A DNA stretch of 5,020 bases from Planctomycetota bacterium (GTDB lineage Bacteria; Planctomycetota; Planctomycetia; Pirellulales; UBA7805): contig JAUWIQ010000195.1 of NCBI GenBank assembly GCA_030605285.1, positions 1 to 5,020 of the forward strand, in the 5' to 3' direction. Position numbers and translations under genes: made by a program. Positions 1 to 5,020 of the stretch are shown piece after piece. The number at the start of each line of letters is the position of its first letter. Within the stretch, counting starts at the first letter, position 1. A model generated the notes under the pieces. The model was not told the origin of the DNA and searched no databases. It worked only from the letters and a program-made list of their open reading frames with translations.

Positions 1-2
1 AT

Positions 3-1580
3 GAGTATTTGTTTGATGAGAATTTCCATACGACTCGCAACGCGTACGACCCCCAGTTTCGAGGTGCCTGCGATCTTTACAATCGTTCGCTCGATCGCGC
101 AATGCGCTTAGTCAATCGCCATGGTGGGCTCAAGCCGGGCTTGCAGCATTTCTGCCATTGTGGGACGGAAACGACTCTCTTTCGAATCAGTTCCCAAATC
201 AATCAACTGCAAGAGGAGAATATTAAGAAGTTGGAGTTTGTCTCAGACTACCGCATGAGTGGTTTGCCAAATCACTACCGCACCTATGGATTGGGTGTCC
301 CGCTAATTGCGGAACGTTGTCCGGGAGACAAAAAGGTGCTGATCGAAAAACACTACCCGCCAGGGATGACCTTGCCAGTCACCGCCTATTTGCGCGTACT
401 GCCAGAGCGCACGTCCGCTGCTGATGGAACGACGATTCGTGAAGCAGTTCTTGAATTACACAATCCGCTGCAAACGCCCAAGGTGCAAGTTGCTGGCCAA
501 TGGGTTCCGCTGGAAAGTGATTCCACCACGCCGCTGGCCCATTTTCTCGATCATCTCAATTACACGGATGTGCGTGCGGCCACCAGCGGTCTTTTGCGAC
601 CGGATGATACGCCTCATCCAAGCGGGCTCTACATGCTCGAACAGTATCAACCGGGAAAAATCCCGGTGTTGTTGGTGCATGGTATCTGGGCCACGCCGAT
701 TAGCTGGATGACGATGTTCAATGATTTACGGAGTATTCCCGAGATACGCCGACACTACCAGTTTTGGTGCTATTTTTATCCGACGGGTGAGCCTTTTGTT
801 TACACGGCCGCTGATTTACGGGAACAAATGATACAGTTGCGGCAGTTGTTGGATCCGCAGCGGGAGGAGCCCGCCCTCGAGCAGATTGTGATGATTGGCC
901 ATAGTATGGGCGGGCTGATTTCCAGACTTCAGACGGTGGATAGTGGCGATCTCTTCTGGCGACAGGTTGCCTTACAGCCCTTGGATGTTGCCAAAGCAGA
1001 TCCCGAAACGCGTCAACAGATTGAACGGAATTTCTTCTTCCGCGCAAATCCCTCGGTGCGTCGTGTGGTCACAATCGCAACTCCATTTGCGGGGAGCGAT
1101 CTCTCGAATCCAACCACACAGTGGCTCGGTCGAAAATTGATTGAATCGCCGAAAATAATCAGCCAGTCACTCCAAAAATTAAATCGCGAAAATCCAGACC
1201 TATTGCGAGAAGGCATCGCCGACTTGACACCGACCAGCCTGGAGATGCTCGCTCCAGGTTCTACTGCCCTGAAAGCCCTGGCCGCTGCGACCCCGGCACC
1301 CTGGGTGACTTACCACAACGTAATTGGCCGTACTGAGCAGCGAGATTTACTCCATAAGTTCACGGGCGATGGCGATGGTGTGGTGTCGGTTGCCAGCGCA
1401 CATGCCAATGATGCCGTATCGCAAATCATTGTCGATGCAGACCATCAGACGATTCATCGCCATCCCCAGACTGTTTTGGAAGTTCGCCGCGTTCTTCTGA
1501 AGCATCTTGCCGCACTGAAGCTTACCGAGAGCACCCACGAACCACGCCGGTTTGAAGCCTCGGCTGCGTATTTTCGTTGA
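3..1580 (+). CDS. Serine alpha/beta hydrolase (lipase/esterase-like), 5'-truncated by the window edge
   Basis: Probable lipase- or esterase-type hydrolase acting on an unknown ester. The frame is open to the left edge with no stop, and the first possible start in the window (TTG at 9) has no leader, so the true start is probably upstream. Numbering from that TTG gives 523 residues. About 1-205 is a family-specific N-terminal region without a motif I can name. The hydrolase fold follows: a hydrophobic strand ending in His224-Gly225 (oxyanion-hole HG motif), nucleophile elbow GHSMG with Ser299, then TIATPFAGS at 355-363, typical of lipases. Asp456 in GDGDGVVS (Asp454 is the alternative) and His479 in DADHQTIHRHP complete a likely triad. 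Any signal peptide would lie outside the window, so location is unknown. The order of motifs makes the fold secure; the substrate is not. The gene ends 78 bases from the convergent csrA. Confidence 0.86.
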   Translation, partial: EYLFDENFHTTRNAYDPQFRGACDLYNRSLDRAMRLVNRHGGLKPGLQHFCHCGTETTLFRISSQINQLQEENIKKLEFVSDYRMSGLPNHYRTYGLGVPLIAERCPGDKKVLIEKHYPPGMTLPVTAYLRVLPERTSAADGTTIREAVLELHNPLQTPKVQVAGQWVPLESDSTTPLAHFLDHLNYTDVRAATSGLLRPDDTPHPSGLYMLEQYQPGKIPVLLVHGIWATPISWMTMFNDLRSIPEIRRHYQFWCYFYPTGEPFVYTAADLREQMIQLRQLLDPQREEPALEQIVMIGHSMGGLISRLQTVDSGDLFWRQVALQPLDVAKADPETRQQIERNFFFRANPSVRRVVTIATPFAGSDLSNPTTQWLGRKLIESPKIISQSLQKLNRENPDLLREGIADLTPTSLEMLAPGSTALKALAAATPAPWVTYHNVIGRTEQRDLLHKFTGDGDGVVSVASAHANDAVSQIIVDADHQTIHRHPQTVLEVRRVLLKHLAALKLTESTHEPRRFEASAAYFR

Positions 1581-1658
1581 TGCTTCAACCGCAGGCCCCG
1601 CTTGATGCCCACGGCACCAGGATCCTACGGCCTGAAATGGATCGCACTGCACTGCAAA
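1581..1658. other. Convergent intergenic gap between the hydrolase gene and csrA
   Basis: Both flanking genes end here. I looked for a stem-loop followed by a T-run on either strand and found none convincing, so how either transcript ends is not visible. Transcripts reading through would be antisense to the neighbouring gene. Confidence 0.5.
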
Positions 1659-2099
1659 TTACACGGGCCGACCCGCGGCTCCCCCGGCGTCGCGGGGGGG
1701 GGACGTGGTCGGCGTACTCTGCGAGGGCAGATCCTGCACCCGGGGCAGGGGGGATTGCGACTCTAGATTGGCCTGATACCGGCCTTGCCGGATGGCGGGG
1801 ATGTATTTTTTCAAGCGGGATGCGGTGGACGGAGGGCTGGGTTGAGCCTCTTCTTCCAGCGGATTGCTCTCGGCATTGTCGCCACGGGTTTGCTGCCCGC
1901 TAAGAGTCGCCTGCGACTCCTCCACGATACTATTGAAATCTGGACTATTGAAATCTGGTAGTTCGCCTCGTACGATACGCACCGATTCAGGTGCCTCGAT
2001 GCCGATGCGAACGGTGTTGCCTTTGATACGCAAGACTGTGACCGTGATGTTGCCACCAATCCGGATGGAGTCTTGCGATTTTCGAGTGAGAACCAGCAT
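1659..2099 (-). CDS. csrA: CsrA/RsmA-type RNA-binding translational regulator with a long C-terminal tail
   Basis: CsrA is a small dimeric cytoplasmic protein that binds GGA motifs in mRNA leaders and usually blocks translation. Residues 1-47 match the family closely: MLVLTRK start, the VTVL strand, the KGNTVRIGIEAP strand pair, and Arg44. Leu4, Arg6 and Arg44, the main RNA-contact positions in E. coli CsrA, are all present. The usual protein is about 60-75 residues; this one is 146. After Glu46 come two copies of PDFNS (48-57), where the family normally has its C-terminal helix, then about 85 residues rich in Ser, Pro, Gln and Glu that look disordered, with a basic patch around 94-107. The ATG at 2099 is chosen because an AAAGGAG ribosome site lies 6 bases upstream and because it yields the canonical N-terminus. 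The gene stands alone, divergent from the transporter; no fliW or flagellar neighbour is visible. Confidence 0.93.
   Translation of the reverse strand: MLVLTRKSQDSIRIGGNITVTVLRIKGNTVRIGIEAPESVRIVRGELPDFNSPDFNSIVEESQATLSGQQTRGDNAESNPLEEEAQPSPPSTASRLKKYIPAIRQGRYQANLESQSPLPRVQDLPSQSTPTTSPPRDAGGAAGRPV
1694..1702. repeat. G9/C9 homopolymer near the 3' end of csrA
   Basis: Nine consecutive G on the plus strand (C on the csrA coding strand), covering about codons 133-136 in the Ser-Pro-Pro stretch. Loss of one base would move translation to a TAG near 1626; gain of one would run still further toward the hydrolase gene. Either changes only the last dozen or so residues of the tail and leaves the RNA-binding core intact. 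Such tracts are common slippage sites and also common sequencing-error sites. Confidence 0.9.
1929..1958. repeat. Perfect 15-bp tandem duplication inside csrA
   Basis: Two adjacent identical copies of ACTATTGAAATCTGG (1929-1943 and 1944-1958), with no partial third copy on either side. On the coding strand each copy is five codons for Pro-Asp-Phe-Asn-Ser, so the frame is kept and residues 48-52 are repeated as 53-57. Identity at every synonymous position points to a recent slippage or duplication event. Confidence 0.97.
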
Positions 2100-2105
2100 T
2101 GCATA

Positions 2106-2112
2106 CTCCTTT
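2106..2112 (-). promoter_or_regulatory. Shine-Dalgarno site of csrA
   Basis: On the minus strand this reads AAAGGAG, six bases before the ATG at 2099. It decides between two ATGs: the other, at 2104, is only one base from the site and is in a different frame that gives no CsrA sequence. The GGA inside the site is also the core of a CsrA-binding motif, so self-repression by occlusion is possible. That is an inference, not something the sequence proves. Confidence 0.75.
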
Positions 2113-2145
2113 ATGCGAGACGAGAAATTTGAGGGGTGGTACTTA

Positions 2146-2172
2146 ATTCTACGCAGCCAATTGAAAGTTGGC
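2146..2172 (-). promoter_or_regulatory. Possible csrA -10 element and adjacent inverted repeat
   Basis: On the minus strand TAGAAT (2151 to 2146) matches five of six bases of a -10 box and would start transcription about 40 bases before the csrA ATG. No good -35 box is found at the right distance. In its place is an inverted repeat, GCCAA-N7-TTGGC (2156-2172), which could be an operator for an activator or repressor. Both calls are weak. Confidence 0.22.
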
Positions 2173-2307
2173 CTAAATAAAAAATGGATCTAGAAAAATA
2201 TCCAGAGAAAATCAGCGTTTTGCCCGTGCGATCCCGGGTTGAGGACAGTTAAAACAAGCTGCCAACTCGCCGTAATCCATGCCGTTGGAAACCCCGTTTG
2301 TCTTGAT

Positions 2308-2331
2308 CGCTACCGATAGCAACGCTAGCGT
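2308..2331. repeat. Nested short palindromes in the intergenic region
   Basis: A perfect 10-bp palindrome ACGCTAGCGT lies at 2322-2331. Immediately before it GCTA-CCGA-TAGC (2309-2320) can form a four-pair hairpin, and CGCTA at 2308-2312 can alternatively pair with TAGCG at 2326-2330. The two foldings exclude each other. The position, more than 260 bases before the transporter start and more than 200 before that of csrA, favours a DNA-binding site over a leader structure, if it has a function at all. Confidence 0.35.
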
Positions 2332-2485
2332 AAGAGGCCATTTTTACCGTTGGGTGTTGGAGCTAAAGGTTGTGCGCCGCCATTTGAGACACGCAGGGCC
2401 AATGGGGAACGGACCGCCCGCATCTCTTTTTCTGTGGACGGTTTCTGCGGCCCCCGATGGATGCGTTTTCTGCTGGTTTTTAGAC

Positions 2486-2515
2486 TTGTCAATGGATGTA
2501 GCGATTCGGTATCTT
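2486..2515 (+). promoter_or_regulatory. Candidate sigma70-like promoter of the EIIA-SLC4 gene
   Basis: TTGTCA (2486-2491) matches five of six bases of a -35 box and TATCTT (2510-2515) four of six of a -10 box, with an 18-base spacer. Transcription would begin near 2522, leaving a leader of about 70 bases. A perfect palindrome TTTTGCAAAA (2516-2525) covers the expected start point and could be incidental AT-rich sequence or a binding site. Planctomycete promoters are poorly characterised, so this rests on the general consensus only. Confidence 0.33.
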
Positions 2516-2594
2516 TTTTGCAAAATACATAACAGTTTTTTCTTGCGATTAATTCAATCCCCTTCCGTCTCGCATTAATGGAAACTGAGAGCAA

Positions 2595-4634
2595 ATGGAC
2601 CTCCTCAAACAAACTCTGGAAAACGAGCGTGTCATTCTGGACCTCAAGGCGCAGGATCAGCACACGATTTTCCATGAAGTGATTAAAACTGCGGTCGAGA
2701 AGCAGTTGATTCCCGCGGCGCTGGCCGAAACTGTGGAAGAGGCCCTGCTGGCACGTGAAGAAACCGCACCCACCGCCATTGGCCACTCGGTCGCGATTCC
2801 CCATGCTTACCTGGAGGGACTCGCTAAGCCTTGTGTGATCTTTGTACGTCTTGCCCATGCGGTGAACCTCGGTGCACCGGACGGCATTCCCACGCGTTTC
2901 TTCTTTTTCATGCTCGGCCCACCGGGCGATGCCGGTCGACATCTCGATACGCTGGCGAGTGTTGCACGGCTCATGTCGGATGATGAGTTCCGTTTTGATG
3001 CGATTCGTGCCCGTGACCGAACTGCGTTGCTCAGGGCCCTGGACCGTTATCTCGACCGCACGACGGTGCGGGCACCGGCCCCAGAAAAACCGCTTACGGG
3101 ACTCGAGTATACGGGCCGCTTTGCAGGGGGATTGATCGACGATATTCAGCGACGGGCCGCAGTCTATGCGAGTGACTTTAGCGACGGAATGCACCGCAAA
3201 TGCGTGAGCTCCTCGCTGTTTTTATTCTTTGCTCTACTCACTCCGGCAGTGACTTTCGGCGGTGTGATGGCGGTACAAACGAATGGCCAAATTGGTGCTG
3301 TGGAAATGCTCGTGGCAACCGCCTTCTGCGGCCTCGTCTATGCACTGTTTGCCGGTCAGCCGTTAATTTTTCTGGGAGGTACGGGGCCGCTGCTGGTGAT
3401 CACGGCAATTCTTTACCAGCTTTGCGGGGATTTTGGCGTACCCTTTCTACCCGGCTATGCCTGGGTAGGAGTCTGGTCGGCAATCTTTATACTCATTCTC
3501 GCCGTCACGGATGCAAGTTGTCTGATGCGCTATTTTACCCGCTTCACCGATGAAATTTTTGTCGTTTTGATTTCCTTTATTTTTATCTATGAGGCAATCA
3601 AATGGTTGGTTCATGTCTTTCAGGAATCGAGTGCGGAGGGACAATACGATACAGCCTTGTTTTCGCTCCTTCTGACGCTAGGGACCTTTTTCATCGCCAT
3701 GAATCTCTCCCGCATGCGGCGGAGCCGCTTGCTCCGGTCCAATTTCCGCGAATTTCTTTCCGATTTCGGGCCTACGATTGCCGTCCTCTTAATGACCCTC
3801 GTTACGTTCTGGCTCCGCGGGATTCCCCTCGATGCGTTGGATGTTCCGAGCACATTTGGGACCACCGATAACCGCTCCTGGCTGGTACCATTCTGGGAGG
3901 TTCCCCTCTGGGTCCCATTTGCTGCCATCGGACCAGCCATCCTCGTGACCTTATTGATTTATCTGGATCAGAATATTACGGCACGCTTGGTCAACAGTCC
4001 GGACCATCGGCTCAAAAAGGGAGTCGCCTACCATCTCGATCTGGCAATCGTCGGCTTGCTGACGGGGATCTGTTCTGTGTTTGGCTTGCCCTGGCTGGTG
4101 GCAGCGACGGTGCGATCCCTCAATCATGTGCGGTCGCTGGCCACGATGGAAGAAGTGGTCAAGCCGGACGGCTACAAACATGAACGCGTCTTGCAGGTCC
4201 GCGAGAACCGAGTGACCGGGCTGGTGACGGCACTACTGATTGGGGGCACCCTCTTTTTCTTGCCCTGGCTGCATTTTATCCCCGTAGCAATTCTCTACGG
4301 TCTTTTTCTCTTTATGGGGGTTGTTTCTCTGGTCGCTAACCAATTCTTTGAGAGGTTGAGCCTTTGGCTGATCGACCCGGCACTCTATCCCACCACTCAC
4401 TACACCCGCCGTGTCCCCATCGGGACTATCCACAGATTCACCCTGCTCCAGTTGATTAGTTTGGCGGTCCTCTGGATGGTGAAGGTAAGCGTACTGGGAT
4501 TGCTCTTCCCGCTGTTCATCGCGGCGCTGATTCCGGTACGGCTGCTGGCAGGGCGATTTTTCTCGGCAACTGATCTGGCCGCGCTCGATGCCGAGGAAGA
4601 GCCGGAAGAAGAAGAGACGCACTGGGCCGCCTGA
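2595..4634 (+). CDS. PTS EIIA domain fused to an SLC4-family bicarbonate transporter
   Basis: Inner-membrane protein of 679 residues, predicted to move bicarbonate. Residues 1-155 form a fructose/mannitol-type PTS EIIA domain: GHSVAIPHAYLEG with His70 at the phosphorylated IPH position, then APDGIPTRFFFFMLGPPG (94-111) and a DTLASVARL helix. After a linker, 172-655 is the SLC4 membrane domain, comparable from memory with human NBCe1 and AE1: GGLIDDIQRRAAVYASDF (178-195), FAGQPL with GGTGPLLV (252-268), TDASCLMRYFTRFTDE (305-320), ISFIFIYEA, LDQNIT with Asp458 and Thr462, KKGVAYHLDL (474-483), LPWLVAATVRS with Arg507, IPVAILYGLFLFMGV and LAVLWMVK (623-630). The tail is acidic. The ATG at 2595 starts directly at the EIIA domain; its ribosome site (GAGAG, 2587-2591) is weak. 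It stands alone between divergent csrA and a convergent gene. The family is secure; ion coupling and control by phosphorylation are inferences. Confidence 0.95.
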   Translation: MDLLKQTLENERVILDLKAQDQHTIFHEVIKTAVEKQLIPAALAETVEEALLAREETAPTAIGHSVAIPHAYLEGLAKPCVIFVRLAHAVNLGAPDGIPTRFFFFMLGPPGDAGRHLDTLASVARLMSDDEFRFDAIRARDRTALLRALDRYLDRTTVRAPAPEKPLTGLEYTGRFAGGLIDDIQRRAAVYASDFSDGMHRKCVSSSLFLFFALLTPAVTFGGVMAVQTNGQIGAVEMLVATAFCGLVYALFAGQPLIFLGGTGPLLVITAILYQLCGDFGVPFLPGYAWVGVWSAIFILILAVTDASCLMRYFTRFTDEIFVVLISFIFIYEAIKWLVHVFQESSAEGQYDTALFSLLLTLGTFFIAMNLSRMRRSRLLRSNFREFLSDFGPTIAVLLMTLVTFWLRGIPLDALDVPSTFGTTDNRSWLVPFWEVPLWVPFAAIGPAILVTLLIYLDQNITARLVNSPDHRLKKGVAYHLDLAIVGLLTGICSVFGLPWLVAATVRSLNHVRSLATMEEVVKPDGYKHERVLQVRENRVTGLVTALLIGGTLFFLPWLHFIPVAILYGLFLFMGVVSLVANQFFERLSLWLIDPALYPTTHYTRRVPIGTIHRFTLLQLISLAVLWMVKVSVLGLLFPLFIAALIPVRLLAGRFFSATDLAALDAEEEPEEEETHWAA

Positions 4635-4679
4635 TGTGAGCCGCTGCTAAAAAAAGTCTCAATGCTGCCCGAGTCGGGT
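4635..4679. terminator. Convergent gap with a weak hairpin; terminator doubtful
   Basis: Between two genes that end facing each other lies CCCG-AGT-CGGG (4668-4678), a four-pair stem with a three-base loop. An A7 run lies at 4649-4655, which is U7 for the minus-strand transcript but 12 bases beyond the stem, too far for a textbook intrinsic terminator. On the plus strand only TCTATTT follows. Position suits a shared terminator, but the structure is poor. Confidence 0.22.
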
Positions 4680-5020
4680 CTATTTGCTCAGGTTTGCAGA
4701 TTTCAGCAGATCCCGGACCCGCGCGGTAAAGGCGGGGGGCACGGGGGGTGCGAATCCCTTTGCAGTGTTGGCATCTCCGGTAGCGGAGTTTTCGGTGGCC
4801 GGGCTTTCGGAGCAGTTGTCATTGCAGTTGCAACACTCGGGGGTCCACTTGTATTTGCAGCGTTCGCAAACGTACTCAAACTTTTTCAAAACCTTTACAT
4901 TACGGATGTGGGCCCCTTTGCAGGGAATGGGGCAGTCGCAGCAGCCTGGATCGCAACCGCCAGCGCATTTGTCGCAGCGGGGTTTCTGCCAGGGAAAAGT
5001 CACCTTAGGGATACAGATTG
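4680..5020 (-). CDS. Cysteine-rich protein of unknown function, 5' end probably outside the window
   Basis: I do not recognise a characterised family. From a possible GTG at 5003 it gives 107 residues with 13 cysteines, but the frame stays open to the right edge, reading ICIPK before that GTG, and no ribosome site is visible, so the true start is likely beyond 5020. Numbering from the GTG: seven cysteines lie in 10-28 in closely spaced pairs (CDKC, GCCDC), then a basic stretch NVKVLKKFEYVCERCKYKW (35-53) with a CxxC pair at 46/49, then CCNCNDNC (57-64). The rest is a Ser/Thr/Ala and Pro linker ending in a short amphipathic segment, FTARVRDLLK. The CxxC pairs could bind zinc or form disulfides. 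Cys-rich small proteins of this look are, to my recollection, frequent in planctomycetes. It is convergent with the transporter gene, with no operon partner visible. Confidence 0.62.
   Translation of the reverse strand, partial: ICIPKVTFPWQKPRCDKCAGGCDPGCCDCPIPCKGAHIRNVKVLKKFEYVCERCKYKWTPECCNCNDNCSESPATENSATGDANTAKGFAPPVPPAFTARVRDLLKSANLSK

Larger units (their letters stand above)
2100..2594. other. Divergent intergenic region between csrA and the transporter gene
   Basis: A 495-base stretch without a convincing gene. The csrA side (2100-2220) is AT-rich and holds its ribosome site, a possible -10 element and a small inverted repeat. The middle (2221-2460) is more GC-rich and holds nested short palindromes around 2308-2331. 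The transporter side (2461-2594) is T-rich and holds a sigma70-like promoter candidate. The one plus-strand open frame of note (2279-2578) has no ribosome site, no family resemblance and an unnatural Cys/Trp-rich composition, so it is not called. No tRNA, riboswitch or strong terminator was recognised. Confidence 0.7.

Noticed and set aside
1811..2104. Second ATG five bases upstream of the csrA start, opening a 97-codon frame
   Set aside because: It is only one base from the ribosome site and in another frame. Its product has no resemblance to any family, whereas the ATG at 2099 gives canonical CsrA.
2221..2240. GTGCGATCCCGGGTT, resembling the T-arm end of a tRNA
   Set aside because: The loop is not TTCGAnn, the possible stem is only four pairs with an eight-base loop, and no anticodon or acceptor arm fits on either strand.
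2429..2498. Short direct repeats in the spacer: TTTCTG three times (2429, 2442, 2467) and ATGGATG twice (2457, 2492)
   Set aside because: Six- and seven-base repeats with irregular spacing (13, 25 and 35 bases) in T-rich sequence are expected by chance; no periodic array.
2279..2578. Plus-strand open frame of 99 codons in the divergent spacer
   Set aside because: No Shine-Dalgarno sequence before its ATG, no recognisable motif, and it runs through the likely promoter of the transporter gene and ends just before its start.
2325..3194. Long minus-strand open frame (289 codons) over the intergenic region and the EIIA part of the transporter gene
   Set aside because: The plus strand there encodes an unmistakable EIIA domain. 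The minus frame has no family motif, a composition rich in Arg/Cys/His typical of an antisense shadow, and no ribosome site.
1659..4634. Possible shared operon or regulated pair of csrA and the transporter
   Set aside because: The genes diverge from a 495-base spacer with separate leaders. Nothing seen links their regulation beyond adjacency.

Overview
This 5-kb window comes from a bacterial chromosome, most probably a planctomycete (Pirellulaceae-like). That placement is an inference from the kind of proteins present: an alpha/beta hydrolase with a long family-specific N-terminal region, a CsrA with a long tail, a bicarbonate transporter of the SLC4 (band 3) family fused to a PTS EIIA domain, and a small cysteine-rich protein with a CERCKYKW-type core. 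No rRNA, tRNA, insertion sequence, CRISPR array or phage gene was seen. The window looks like ordinary chromosomal backbone with single, independently transcribed genes.

Layout: (1) 1-1580, plus strand, the 3' part of a serine alpha/beta hydrolase gene whose start lies left of the window. (2) 1659-2099, minus strand, csrA, convergent with the hydrolase across a 78-base gap. (3) 2100-2594, a 495-base divergent intergenic region holding the csrA leader on one side and the promoter and leader of the transporter on the other, with small palindromes. (4) 2595-4634, plus strand, the EIIA-SLC4 fusion gene. (5) 4635-4679, a 45-base convergent gap. (6) 4680 to the right edge, minus strand, a Cys-rich gene that probably continues past the window. 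Neighbouring genes alternate in direction, so no operon is evident, and no common pathway links them.

The most notable gene is the transporter. Its membrane part resembles animal SLC4 proteins along its whole length. It combines the acidic residue type of Na+-coupled bicarbonate transporters (Asp458) with the arginine type of anion exchangers (Arg507). Its soluble N-terminal domain is a recognisable EIIA with the phosphorylatable His70 intact. The cytoplasmic domain of human band 3 is known to resemble EIIA-mannitol structurally, so this protein carries an intact bacterial form of that arrangement and suggests that PTS phosphorylation state could control bicarbonate transport. The second notable gene is csrA, which is about twice the usual length. 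It has a perfect 15-bp in-frame tandem duplication just after the RNA-binding core and a nine-base homopolymer near its 3' end.
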